Source: Catellatospora sp. IY07-71
GTDB lineage: Bacteria; Actinomycetota; Actinomycetes; Mycobacteriales; Micromonosporaceae
DNA length: 64,000 nucleotides
Direction: 5' to 3'
NCBI RefSeq assembly: GCF_018326265.1
Contig: NZ_AP023360.1
Coordinates: forward strand, 4,931,501-4,995,500
Part shown: in pieces, positions 42,746 to 51,293 of the stretch
Numbering within the stretch: the first letter of the stretch is position 1
Layout: every line of letters begins with the position of its first letter
Made by a program: the position numbers and the translations under genes
Notes under the pieces: generated by a model
Database searches by the model: none
Seen by the model: only the letters and a program-made list of their open reading frames with translations
What the model was told of the DNA's origin: nothing

Positions 42746-43351
42746 ATGAACAGACGTACCGTCGCCGTGCTGGCGGCACTGGCCACCGTGCTCGCGGTGG
42801 CCGGGGCGGCGAGCCCGGTCACCGCCGCGGCGCAGTCCGTGCCGCGGGCCGTGGCGCTGCTGGACGAGGACAGGGCGACCGACGCGGGCGGCAACGGCCC
42901 GGTCGCCTGCAACGGCGGCGCGCAGGAGCAGAGCTTCACCGTGTCCGACAACGCGCCGCTCACCCTGGCCGAGACCGGCATGATGTTCCAGCCGCTGCCC
43001 GGCGCCGCGATCACCGTCACCACGCCGGCCGCGGACAACGACCAGCTCCTGGTGCTCTTCACCGCCGAGGGACGGGTGCAGGGGCAGCCGGTCACCTACG
43101 CGGCGCCGCTGGACTTCCTGCAGATCCAGATCCTGATCGACGGGGTGCCCGTGGGCGCCAACGACCTGACGTTCACCTCCGGGGCCGGGGAGTCCGGCGC
43201 GACGCAGGCCTGCAAGCGGGTGGCCGCGCCCGTCTTCGCCCCGGCACCGCACGTCGTGGAGGTGCAGTGGCGGCTGGTCGACCAGGCGGGAGCGAGCATG
43301 CTCACCGGCATCCTGGACGACTGGACGCTGAGCGTGCAGGTCAGCGCCTGA
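42746..43351 (+). CDS. Secreted protein of unknown function
   Basis: A 201-residue exported protein with a clear signal peptide (NRRTVAVLAALATVLAVAGA, cleavage near ASP/AAA). The mature part is beta-rich: RAVALLDEDRATDAG, VACNGGAQEQSFTVSDN, DNDQLLVLFTAEGRVQGQ, LQIQILIDGVPVGAND, HVVEVQWRLVDQ. Two Cys (ACNGG and ACKRV) probably pair. No family is recognised; the strand order suggests a jelly-roll. ATG 42746 has GAAGGGA upstream. Divergent from the two-repeat secreted protein across 208 bases in which I see no clear operator. Confidence 0.82.
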   Translation: MNRRTVAVLAALATVLAVAGAASPVTAAAQSVPRAVALLDEDRATDAGGNGPVACNGGAQEQSFTVSDNAPLTLAETGMMFQPLPGAAITVTTPAADNDQLLVLFTAEGRVQGQPVTYAAPLDFLQIQILIDGVPVGANDLTFTSGAGESGATQACKRVAAPVFAPAPHVVEVQWRLVDQAGASMLTGILDDWTLSVQVSA

Positions 43352-43377
43352 TCGGCACCCTGCCCGCCGTCGACGTC

Positions 43378-43424
43378 GGCCTGTGACGTCGAGGATCCGG
43401 CTTCCGGATCGGACGTCATAGGCC
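43378..43424. terminator. Long hairpin terminator between convergent genes
   Basis: Outer arms GGCCTGTGACGTC (43378-43390) and GACGTCATAGGCC (43412-43424) pair with one G-T wobble; inner arms GATCCGG (43394-43400) and CCGGATC (43404-43410) close on a CTT loop. It lies between the secreted-protein and GGDEF gene ends. Confidence 0.8.
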
Positions 43425-43444
43425 GGCGTTCACGGCAAGGCGGG

Positions 43445-44938
43445 TCAGCGGTGTGCCGCCGGGACGGTGCCGTGGCCGGGCAGGGACGCGTCGTAGATCG
43501 CGTGGCCGCCGGTGCCGCGGCGCTTCGCCTCGTACATGGCCAGGTCGGCGCGGGCGACGAGCTCCGCGGGATCGTTGCCCGTGGCGGCGCTCAGGGCGAT
43601 GCCGATGCTCACCCCGACCCGCAGCCGCTGCTGGGCCACCCGCATCGGCTTGCCCAGCGCGTCCACGATGCGGCTCGCCACCGCCGTAGCGTCGCCCGCG
43701 CCGTCCACGCTGGACAGCATCACCGCGAACTCGTCCCCGCCGAAACGCGACGCCGCGTCCCCGGCGCGCAGCTGCGCGGTGACCCGGTCAGCGGTGACCG
43801 TCAGCAGCTGGTCGCCCGCGGCATGGCCGAGGGAGTCGTTGATGTCCTTGAACCGGTCCAGGTCCAGGAACAGCACCGCGAGCGTGCGCCCGTCGGACTC
43901 GACCACCGCCAGCTGCTGGGCCAGCTGCTCCAGGAACAGCCGCCGGCTGGGCAGCCCGGTCAGCGCGTCGTGGTGCGCCAGCCGCATGCGCACCACCGTG
44001 GCAGCGTCGGTCAGGGCCAGGCTGACGTTCTCGGCGAAGGCGCGCAGGGTCTGCTCATCGGCCGGGGTGTAGGCGCGGTCCACGTCGCAGGACGCCACGA
44101 CCAGGGCGCCGGTGACGATGCCGCTGTCGTGCACGGGCGCGGCCATCGACGCGTGCACCCCGTTGGGACCGAGCAGCTTGAGCATCCGTGACTGGGCCTC
44201 CTGCCCGTGCCGGACCACGACCTGGTCGGTCACGATCGCCTCGCCCGCCACGGACGCGTCGGCCACGTCGACCACGGGCCGGTCGGCCGGGTCCACCGGC
44301 CGGGTGCCCGCCGCCGCGGCCAGCCTGACCCGGGAGGAGGTGGGCTCGTCGCGCACCCACAGCAGCCCGATCTCGTCGCCGAGCAGGTCCCGTGCGCCGA
44401 TGGTGATGGTGTCGAGGATCTGCTGCAGGTCCTCGCGGCGGGAGATGGCCCGCTGGATCGTGAACAGGTGCTCCAGCAGCCGCTGCCGCTCCTCCAGCGA
44501 CTGCCGGATGGAGTGCTCGGCCGCGAGCGTGCGCAGCATCGTCAGGGTCAGCTCCAGCACCCGGGCCATACCGCGGACCAGGTTCTGCTCCTCGATGCGA
44601 AACGGGGCGTCCCAGCGGGCCAGCACCAGATGCCCCGGGTTGCTGCCCGCCCAGGACGCGGTCACCGCCGGGCAGCTGCCCAGGCCGGGTACGTCGAGCT
44701 CGGCACGCTGCCGCAGCGTGACCGCGACGATCTCCTCGTGCGGCACCGCGCCCGGCGGAAACCCGATCGACGCGGTCACCTTGCCCTCGAACACCACCGC
44801 CGCGACCTCCGCCTCCAGCGCCTGCGCCGAGCGCTCGACGGCGTTCTGCACCGCCGACGTCTCGTCGGTGGACGAGGAGACCACGGCCAGCAGCTCCACC
44901 AGCTGCTGGATGTACAGCGACTCGGCGAGCCCCGCCAT
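43445..44938 (-). CDS. Diguanylate cyclase: double GAF-like sensor with GGDEF domain
   Basis: A 497-residue cytoplasmic protein. Residues about 1-150 look like a weak GAF-like domain, 165-315 a clear GAF domain (RREDLQQILDTITIGARDLL, VHASMAAPVHDSGIVTGALV), then the GGDEF cyclase (about 330-490): DALTGLPSRRLFLEQL, DLDRFKDINDSLGHAAGD and the intact active site RFGGDEFAVML. It should make cyclic di-GMP from two GTP. No RxxD inhibitory site is obvious just before GGDEF. It starts one base after the FIST gene stop (44940-44942), so the FIST protein is its probable sensory partner. Confidence 0.93.
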   Translation of the reverse strand: MAGLAESLYIQQLVELLAVVSSSTDETSAVQNAVERSAQALEAEVAAVVFEGKVTASIGFPPGAVPHEEIVAVTLRQRAELDVPGLGSCPAVTASWAGSNPGHLVLARWDAPFRIEEQNLVRGMARVLELTLTMLRTLAAEHSIRQSLEERQRLLEHLFTIQRAISRREDLQQILDTITIGARDLLGDEIGLLWVRDEPTSSRVRLAAAAGTRPVDPADRPVVDVADASVAGEAIVTDQVVVRHGQEAQSRMLKLLGPNGVHASMAAPVHDSGIVTGALVVASCDVDRAYTPADEQTLRAFAENVSLALTDAATVVRMRLAHHDALTGLPSRRLFLEQLAQQLAVVESDGRTLAVLFLDLDRFKDINDSLGHAAGDQLLTVTADRVTAQLRAGDAASRFGGDEFAVMLSSVDGAGDATAVASRIVDALGKPMRVAQQRLRVGVSIGIALSAATGNDPAELVARADLAMYEAKRRGTGGHAIYDASLPGHGTVPAAHR

Positions 44939-44939
44939 G

Positions 44940-46124
44940 TCAGCTCAGTGCCAGCACAGCGAGGGTCTGGTTGTGGAATCCGTCGATGCCGTGATTGCGG
45001 GCGATCTCGCCGTAGGTGTAGAAGCCCGCGTACGGGATGCTGCCGGCCCACCGGTCCAGGCGCTCGCCCTCCCGCCGGATGCCGTCGTCGCCCAGCACCG
45101 CGCGCAGGGCGGCGCAGCTGAAGGTGAGCATGCCGATCGGCTCCTGCCCGTGCAGCCGGTCGAGCGCGTCCTGGCAGGCGGAGTCCGTCGCGTCCAGGAT
45201 GGACTGCTCGTCACCGGTCATCACCCAGGTCAGCCCGCCCGGGTCGATCGCCCCGCCGCCGCCGATCGACCGGCCCTCCAGATCGACCTCGGTGGACAGG
45301 TTGCGTGCCTCGACCCCGCTGCGCCGCTGCACGCCCAGCGGGCGCGGCAGCGCGAACGCGGTGAACGCCGCCGGGTCGGTGTACGCCTCGGGCGGGGCGT
45401 CGAGCCGTTCCAGGTAGACGTCGAGCGCGGGCCGGTCGTCGAGGGTGAGCACCCGCCCGTCGGCGGCCCGGGTCACGATCATCGGCTGGCCGACGGTGCG
45501 CCAGCCGTGGCTGACCCCCACCGCGATCGGCGCCTCCGACGCGATCGCCGCGCCGATCACCGCGTTCGTGAGCACCTGACCGTCCTTGAACAGGTATGCC
45601 CCGCTCATCCGCCAGCCGTCGGCCGCGGCCCCGCCGAACAGCGGCACGCCCGCGCCCAGCGCCCGGTAGCAGCCGCGCACGATGCTCTCCTGGTCGCGGA
45701 CCAGCCCGTCGGTGAGCAGCATCAGCACCCGGTGCGGCAGCCCGACCCGCCCGACGCAGCCGGCCACCTCGTAACCGGCGTCGGCCTGGCGGCCGGTGAC
45801 GTCCTCGGCGACGCAGGTGGACACCTCCAGCCCCGCCCCGCCGAGCGCGGCCACGGTCACCGTGCCGTCGGCCGGGCCGCCGGGCCCGATCTCGCCGTGC
45901 GTGGTGCAGCCGATCACCGGCACGCCTGGCGCGGCCTCGGTGACCCCGGCCAGCACCGCCGCCGCGTCGTGGGTGATCGCCGCGAAGACGACCAGCAGTT
46001 TCGGATCGGGGCCCATCCTGGCCGTACGCACGGCCTCGGCCGCCGCCGCCCGGGAATCGGGCCGGCTGCTCCGTCCGACGCCCATCCAGCGCCGTTCGTG
46101 CGGTTCTCTGTCGGAGATCTGCAC
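44940..46124 (-). CDS. FIST-domain sensory protein (FIST N + FIST C)
   Basis: A 394-residue soluble protein with the two-part FIST architecture: FIST_N at about residues 35-225 (LLVVFAAITHDAAAVLAGV, VIGCTTHGEIGPGG, LFGGAAADGWRMSGAYLF) and FIST_C at about 235-380 (ALDVYLERLDAPPEAY, SILDATDSACQDAL, FYTYGEIARNHG). FIST proteins are predicted ligand-binding, possibly amino-acid, sensors placed with signal-output genes. Here it is coupled to a GGDEF cyclase. GTG 46124 is the start, because GGGAGG lies four to five bases upstream on the minus strand. An A6 tract (T6 on plus, 46145-46150) lies just upstream. Confidence 0.9.
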   Translation of the reverse strand: MQISDREPHERRWMGVGRSSRPDSRAAAAEAVRTARMGPDPKLLVVFAAITHDAAAVLAGVTEAAPGVPVIGCTTHGEIGPGGPADGTVTVAALGGAGLEVSTCVAEDVTGRQADAGYEVAGCVGRVGLPHRVLMLLTDGLVRDQESIVRGCYRALGAGVPLFGGAAADGWRMSGAYLFKDGQVLTNAVIGAAIASEAPIAVGVSHGWRTVGQPMIVTRAADGRVLTLDDRPALDVYLERLDAPPEAYTDPAAFTAFALPRPLGVQRRSGVEARNLSTEVDLEGRSIGGGGAIDPGGLTWVMTGDEQSILDATDSACQDALDRLHGQEPIGMLTFSCAALRAVLGDDGIRREGERLDRWAGSIPYAGFYTYGEIARNHGIDGFHNQTLAVLALS

Positions 46125-46225
46125 CGTACCTCCCGAGATGACGCTTTTTTAAGTGCGCCGACATCCCCTCAATACGCTACTACCGTGCGTATCACCGTAC
46201 GTCGGGCTCGCGGCCGGGCCACAGG

Positions 46226-46669
46226 TCAGCGGATGTACAGGGTGCCGCGCATGCCCGACGTGCCGTGGTAGAGGCAGGGCATCGGGTAGGTGCCGGGCTC
46301 GGTGACCTCGATCAGCACCGTGCGGGTGTCGGCCCCGTTGAGATTGCCCGTGCCCGCCGCGGACGGCACCCGCAGCGCGATGTCGTGCGGGGTCAGCCCG
46401 ACGTTGCGGAAGGTGAACTCCACCCGGCCCGGGCGGGCCGAGACCACCTCCGGCGTCATGCGCAGCTTGTCGTCGACGGTGATCTCGATACGCTGTACGC
46501 CGTCGGCGCCCATGGCCGCCGCCACGCCCTCCGGCTGCGCGGCGATGCTGGGCAGCGCCGCGCCCTGGGCGTCGGGGCCGCCCTCCAGCCCCCACAGCGA
46601 GCAGCCGGACAGCGCCACGGCGGTCGCCAGCGGGACGGAGCAGGACAGCAGGCGGGTCAGCAGGCTCAT
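46226..46669 (-). CDS. Cupredoxin-like lipoprotein
   Basis: A 147-residue lipoprotein: signal sequence with lipobox ALSGCS (Cys about residue 23), then a cupredoxin-like beta domain. The C-terminal loop CLYHGTSGM (Cys, His, Met spacing) matches type-1 copper ligand loops, and TPHDIALRV supplies the upstream His. It should bind copper outside the membrane and pass electrons. ATG 46669 overlaps the stop of the DyP-fusion gene (46666-46668), so the two are translated together and probably work as one redox unit at the membrane surface. Confidence 0.87.
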   Translation of the reverse strand: MSLLTRLLSCSVPLATAVALSGCSLWGLEGGPDAQGAALPSIAAQPEGVAAAMGADGVQRIEITVDDKLRMTPEVVSARPGRVEFTFRNVGLTPHDIALRVPSAAGTGNLNGADTRTVLIEVTEPGTYPMPCLYHGTSGMRGTLYIR

Positions 46670-49152
46670 GCGGGGTCGTCTCCGAACAGGTCCTGGCCCA
46701 CGTAGCCGCCGGTCGCGGCTCCGCGCGGCATGGCGAACAGGGCGCTGGTCTCGTGGCGGATGAAGCGGTTGAGCGCGTCGGAGCCGGCCAGCCGCCGCTG
46801 CACCGGCACGAAGCCCCGCGCCGGGTCGGCCTGCCAGGCCAGGAACAGCAGCCCGGCCTCGATGTCCTCGGCGTAGGACCAGCCCCGGCGCAGCATCGCC
46901 GCGCCGTTGTTGAAGGCCGGTGCGGCCAGGCGGATGTGCGCGTCGGCGGGAATGGCGAGCCCGCCGCCCGGGGCGGTCGCGCCGAAGTCGGCCGGGGTGC
47001 GCTCCTCGCCGCCGGACAGCGGCGCGCCGGTGTCCTTGCGGCGGCCGGTGACCCGCTCCTGGGCGGGCCGGCCGAGGCCGTCCCAGTCGTCGAGCAGCAT
47101 CCGGATACGGCGTACCACCAGCAGCGAGCCGCCCTGCAGCCAGCGCGGCGCGGCCGGGTCGGTGACGAACACCTTGCTGTCGAAGTCCTCGTCGGTGGGC
47201 CGGGGGTTGTTCGTGCCGTCGAGCTGGCCCATCAGGTTGCGGCTGGTCGCGCCGTCGGCGGTGACACCGGGTGCGCTGCTGAAGCCGTCGGTCTGCCACC
47301 GGACCCGGGCGTACGGCCGCGCCAGCCGGGCCAGCTCGCGGGCGGCGTGGAACACCACCAGCGCGTCGTCGGCCGCGACCAGCAGGCACAGGTCGCCGTC
47401 GCTGCGATCCGGGTCGAGGTCTTCGCCCGGGAACGCGGGCAGCGGCGCGAGCTGCTTCGGCCGGTTCGCGGCGGTCAGCCCGGCCTTGCCGAACAGGCTC
47501 GGCCCGAACCCGATGGTCACCGTGAGCGATGCCGGGCCCGCGCCGGTGACGACGTGATCGCCCGGTGCGCCGAGCGCCTGCCCCGCGGTGAGCTGCTCGG
47601 CCGCCTGGCTCCAGCGGCGCAGCAGCGTACGCAGACCCGCCCGGTCCACGCCGGGGACCAGGTCGAACGCGGTGACCCGCAGCCGGGCCTGCGGCCGGGC
47701 CGGGGTCGCGATGCCCGCCTGGCGCTCGCCGTGGAACGCGACCCGGGCCGTGCCGATCGACGACCGGCCCGGCTCACCGGGTTCCGTCTCGGCGGGGGTG
47801 TCGGTGCCGGGGCCACCGCCCGCCGCGATGCCGCCCGCCGCGCCGAGGATCACCCCGACGCCGCCCACGGCCAGCGTCCCGGCGAACCCGCGCCGCCCGA
47901 CGGTCGCCTCCTCCCGCGGTGGCGCGGCTGCCGCGGCGGCCCGCGCTCCGAGCAGGATCGGCGGCTCCGCCTGCGCGTCGTCGGCGGTGTCGCGAGCCGG
48001 CATTGTCGCGAGCGAGTGCGGGGTCTCGCCGTTCGCCGGGGGTTCGGCGGCGGACGTGGCGACTCCGGCGGACGTGGCGACTCCGGCGGAGGCGGACTGG
48101 GTGCGCGAGGCGGGTTTGAAGCGGCGCCAGAACAGCGGCCCGGCCAGCAGGAGACCGGCGCCGAGGCCGACGATCAGGGCGACCGTGGCGCGGTTGAGAT
48201 CGGCGGGCAGGGCGGACGGGGCCGAGGAGCGCCACCACACCGGCGCGTCGTCCAGCGCCATCATCGAGGCGAGCAGCCCGCCCACACCCATCCCGACGAA
48301 ACCGAGGAACGTGGCGCCGCGCGCGATGAGCACCGCCGCGACGATGCCGAACGGCCAGATCAGCAGCGCGGTCATGTCCGAGCCGAGGAACGCGCCCAGC
48401 CGCTCGGGCACGTTGCCCTCGGTGACCAGCGCGACCCCGGCCGCGTGTGCGACGTCGGCGGCGATCAGCGCGCCGAGCGCCGCGCCCACCAGCCGGTGCG
48501 CCCACCGGGTGAACACGAATCCGACGACGAGCAGCGCGGACAGGGCGGTGAGCAGGTACCACGGGGTGGGGGAGGGGCCGGGCACCCAGTCCAGGGAGCC
48601 GGTCGCGGTGAGGACCCGGCCGTCGTGGTCGAGGTCGACGCGCCACTCGGAGATCCGGTGCGGCGCGGTCGGGTCGGCGGCGACCGCGATCGGCAGCGTG
48701 GTCAGCATCCAGTGGGTGCGGTGGTCGTGCCAGCGGTGCACGGGCTCGTCGGAGACCTTGCGCCAGCGCGGGGCGGCGGCCGGGTCGGCGTCGGCGGGCA
48801 CGCGGGTGGAGCCGAACCGGTCGGCGTTGAGGTAGGTCGCGGGGGAGCCGTCGTTGAGCCAGACGCCGTCGGGCCCGATCCTGGCGTACGGCTCCTCGCT
48901 GTAGCCGCGTACCACGACCTCGGTTTTCGTGGTGTTGCGCAGCTGGAGGCGGGAGCCGTTCTCGACGACGGACAGGGCGACACCGGGCACCGCCGGGGAG
49001 AGCCCGGACAGGGTGGTCGCGAAGTTGGTCGCACCGACCCCGCCGACCTCGTGGGCCGACGCGGCGCTTGCCGGACCGAGCACGAGCAGCAGACCGGCCG
49101 CCACGGCCAGCAGCAGCCGGACCGGCCGCGCCACCGACGTGTACACCCGCAC
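46666..49152 (-). CDS. Membrane domain fused to a Tat-type DyP heme peroxidase (EfeB-like)
   Basis: An 828-residue fusion. Residues 1-35 are a signal peptide (LLLAVAAGLLLVLGPASA). Residues about 35-190 form an extracytoplasmic beta domain starting with HEVGG, with many His (VHRWHDHRTHW). About five to six transmembrane helices cover 195-345. After a low-complexity loop with an 18-base tandem coding repeat (SAGVAT twice), a second Tat-like signal VGRRGFAGTLAVGGVG appears at about 417-432, followed by a DyP-type peroxidase (about 455-828): GQLDGTNNP (GxxDG motif, near residue 645), AHIRLA (proximal heme His, near 737) and MLRRGWSY (distal Arg). EfeB-type DyPs are normally separate Tat-exported proteins acting in iron or heme handling. 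The frame is continuous through the junction. Confidence 0.88.
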   Translation of the reverse strand: MRVYTSVARPVRLLLAVAAGLLLVLGPASAASAHEVGGVGATNFATTLSGLSPAVPGVALSVVENGSRLQLRNTTKTEVVVRGYSEEPYARIGPDGVWLNDGSPATYLNADRFGSTRVPADADPAAAPRWRKVSDEPVHRWHDHRTHWMLTTLPIAVAADPTAPHRISEWRVDLDHDGRVLTATGSLDWVPGPSPTPWYLLTALSALLVVGFVFTRWAHRLVGAALGALIAADVAHAAGVALVTEGNVPERLGAFLGSDMTALLIWPFGIVAAVLIARGATFLGFVGMGVGGLLASMMALDDAPVWWRSSAPSALPADLNRATVALIVGLGAGLLLAGPLFWRRFKPASRTQSASAGVATSAGVATSAAEPPANGETPHSLATMPARDTADDAQAEPPILLGARAAAAAAPPREEATVGRRGFAGTLAVGGVGVILGAAGGIAAGGGPGTDTPAETEPGEPGRSSIGTARVAFHGERQAGIATPARPQARLRVTAFDLVPGVDRAGLRTLLRRWSQAAEQLTAGQALGAPGDHVVTGAGPASLTVTIGFGPSLFGKAGLTAANRPKQLAPLPAFPGEDLDPDRSDGDLCLLVAADDALVVFHAARELARLARPYARVRWQTDGFSSAPGVTADGATSRNLMGQLDGTNNPRPTDEDFDSKVFVTDPAAPRWLQGGSLLVVRRIRMLLDDWDGLGRPAQERVTGRRKDTGAPLSGGEERTPADFGATAPGGGLAIPADAHIRLAAPAFNNGAAMLRRGWSYAEDIEAGLLFLAWQADPARGFVPVQRRLAGSDALNRFIRHETSALFAMPRGAATGGYVGQDLFGDDPA

Positions 49153-49299
49153 CGAACCTCCCCAAACGCGGGCCGCACGCCTGCGACCCGGTCAGCGTTG
49201 GTCGGCGGGGGAGGCCTTCTGGTTCCGGAGCGGCCCGGGTGACCCTGGTCACCTTCGGCTGTCGACCAGGCCCTCGGCGGGGCGAGGTGTTGCGGTTTC

Positions 49300-49347
49300 G
49301 GCTCCACAACTTCTGGGTTGTACCTACAACCCAGAAGTTGTGGAGCC
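49300..49347. repeat. Intergenic perfect 23-bp inverted repeat, type D
   Basis: Arms 49300-49322 and 49325-49347 are perfectly complementary over 23 bases with only two bases between (48-base near-perfect palindrome; arms begin GGCTCCACAACTTCTGGG). It lies 32 bases beyond the methyltransferase stop on the minus strand and upstream of the DyP-fusion gene, so it can end the methyltransferase transcript. On DNA it could extrude a cruciform. Confidence 0.78.
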
Positions 49348-49378
49348 CGGAGCGATGGTGTCCGCGCGAGCGGCCTGG

Positions 49379-50119
49379 TCAGTAGTAGCTGCCGGGCTGC
49401 GGTGCGGGAGCCGGGGCAGGGGCGGCGGCGGGAGCATAGGAGGGCACCGGTTCCCCGGCGGGGCGGGTCAGCCGCACCCAGGTGAACGACTGCCAGCCGC
49501 CCGACGGGGTCCGGTGCTGCTCCTGCTCGGCCTGCAAGAGCTGGAAGCCGGGAAACTGCTCGGCCAGCGCCTGCATGCCGTAGCGGGCCACGGGCAGGCC
49601 GGAGCAGGAGTCCGGGCCGTCCTCGGCGAACGTGCCGATGACGGCCTGCCCGCGGGGCGCGAGCGCGGCGGCGAGCACGCGGCGGTAGCGGTCGCGGTCG
49701 GCCGGGTCGGTGAGGAAGTGGAACACGGCACGGTCGTGCCAGAAGTCGTACCGCCGCAGCGGCGACCAGGTCAGCAGGTCCCGGGCCATCCAGTGCGCCG
49801 CCATGGCGCGCTCGCCCAGCCGCCTGCGGGCCGCGGCCAGCGCCGCCTCCGACAGGTCGAGCACCGTCACGTCGGTCATGCCGCGGACGAGCAGCTCGTC
49901 GACGAGAGTGGAAGCACCGCCGCCGGCGTCGAGCACCGAACTGCCGGGGCGTGCCCCGCCGGCCTCCAGCAGCCTCAGCGACATTGCGGGCGTGGGCTGG
50001 TACCAGCTGACGTTCTGTGGATCATTTCGGTCGTATACGGCCTGCCAGTGCTCGGCAGTGCCGGAGAGCTGTGGCACGTGATCAGCATCGCACCGTGCCT
50101 GGTCGGACGGAGCGACCAC
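49379..50119 (-). CDS. Class I SAM-dependent methyltransferase
   Basis: A 246-residue protein with a Rossmann methyltransferase core: motif I VLDAGGGASTLVDEL (about residues 62-76), acidic residue in VTVLDLSEAAL, motif IV-like FWHDRAVFHFL. The leader DPQNVSWYQPTPAMSLRLL is typical of a group of small methyltransferases related to thiopurine methyltransferase-like proteins. The C-terminus is Pro/Ala-rich. The start could be GTG 50119 or GTG 50077; the latter begins just before the conserved part. Substrate unknown. It is divergent from the protease operon at 50310. Confidence 0.88.
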   Translation of the reverse strand: MVAPSDQARCDADHVPQLSGTAEHWQAVYDRNDPQNVSWYQPTPAMSLRLLEAGGARPGSSVLDAGGGASTLVDELLVRGMTDVTVLDLSEAALAAARRRLGERAMAAHWMARDLLTWSPLRRYDFWHDRAVFHFLTDPADRDRYRRVLAAALAPRGQAVIGTFAEDGPDSCSGLPVARYGMQALAEQFPGFQLLQAEQEQHRTPSGGWQSFTWVRLTRPAGEPVPSYAPAAAPAPAPAPQPGSYY

Positions 50120-50309
50120 TCCTTACCGACGGCGGCCGTGGATGTGGTATTGATCCGTCCGGCCTGATCACGGCGAGTGGTCCGTGGCCATGCCGTCACC
50201 CGGTCAGTCTGTCTTCGCCCGCAAGCCGTTTTCAGGGTTCCGGTATCCAGCGATCGCCACCACACTCTCTTGTGGAACGAACGGGGTTACGGCCGGAGGG
50301 GACGAGGTC

Positions 50310-51293
50310 ATGGCGGAGAAGGTCGTCAGCGTGAACAAGCACGGGTTCAGCGTCAAGAACACGCACGGCCTGCCGTTCAGGCCGGTGTCCGCGTTCGTGC
50401 CCGCGCCGCGCCGGACTCCGGCGAGTCGTGCGCCCGACCTGCGGCGGCCTGTCGTCGCGGTCCTGGACACCGGCGTCGACCCCGCCCACCCCTGGTTCCA
50501 GGGCGATCCGGGCGACCCGGTGCTCCTCGACGCGTACGACGAGGGCTGGCCGCGTCCCGCGATCGCCGACTACGGCCCCCACCACGGCACGTTCGTGGCC
50601 GGTGTGGTCCGGCAGCATGCGCCGGACGCGATCATCCTGTCGGTCACGCTCGACCGCGGCAAGGACGGGCGCATCGCCGACCGGCAGATCCTCAAGGCGC
50701 TGACCCACCTGTACGACCAGCAGCACAGGCTCATCGACGTCATCTGCCTCGCGATCGGCTTCCGGTCCCTGAACGCCGCCGACGAGTGCTACAAGGAGGA
50801 GGTGCGGGCCGCCGTCGACCGGCTGGCCGAGCGCGGCACGATCCTGGTCGCCGCCGCCGGCAACTACGGCACGCCCGAGCCGGTGTACCCGGCCGCGTTC
50901 GCTTCCAAGGCGGCGCTGGTGGCCTCGGTCGGCGCGGTGACCGTCAAGGGGCACCTGGCCGACTTCAGCCGGGACGAGGATTGGGTCACCCGCCACTGCG
51001 TCGGTGTCGACGTGTTCAGCGCCACGCCGCTGGCATCCGGCGGCGCGCTCTCGACGCTCGACGACATGGCGGTCCACGACGACAACGAGCAAACCGCGCT
51101 GACCGGCTTCGGCGTCGGCAGCGGCACCTCGTACGCCGCCGCGGCCTACGCCGGGATGCTGGCACAGGCGCTGCTCGACCAGTCCGGTGTGGCGCCCTTC
51201 GACACCTCGACCCCCCGGGAGCGGGCCGAGCGCGTGCTGAACGCCCTCACCACGCCCGACCCGCACAGGGCCGGGAACGGGGAGGCCGCATGA
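50310..51293 (+). CDS. Subtilisin-like (S8) serine protease without signal peptide
   Basis: A 327-residue subtilase with the full catalytic triad: Asp53 in VAVLDTGVD, His92 in HHGTFVAGV, Ser274 in GVGSGTSYAAAA, plus the oxyanion Asn in VAAAGNYG. There is no signal peptide, propeptide or membrane segment: the sequence begins with a short polar stretch (MAEKVVSVNKHGFS), so it should act in the cytoplasm, unlike most actinobacterial subtilases. ATG 50310 is chosen for the GGAGGGG tract eight bases upstream. It is the first gene of a four-gene coupled operon; its stop overlaps the sigma-factor ATG (ATGA). A substrate within the same operon (sigma, unknown protein or CHAT) is plausible. Confidence 0.92.
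   Translation: MAEKVVSVNKHGFSVKNTHGLPFRPVSAFVPAPRRTPASRAPDLRRPVVAVLDTGVDPAHPWFQGDPGDPVLLDAYDEGWPRPAIADYGPHHGTFVAGVVRQHAPDAIILSVTLDRGKDGRIADRQILKALTHLYDQQHRLIDVICLAIGFRSLNAADECYKEEVRAAVDRLAERGTILVAAAGNYGTPEPVYPAAFASKAALVASVGAVTVKGHLADFSRDEDWVTRHCVGVDVFSATPLASGGALSTLDDMAVHDDNEQTALTGFGVGSGTSYAAAAYAGMLAQALLDQSGVAPFDTSTPRERAERVLNALTTPDPHRAGNGEAA

Noticed and set aside
48045-48090. 18-base tandem repeat
   Set aside because: It is inside the DyP-fusion gene, codes for SAGVAT twice in a low-complexity linker, and keeps frame; only two copies are present.
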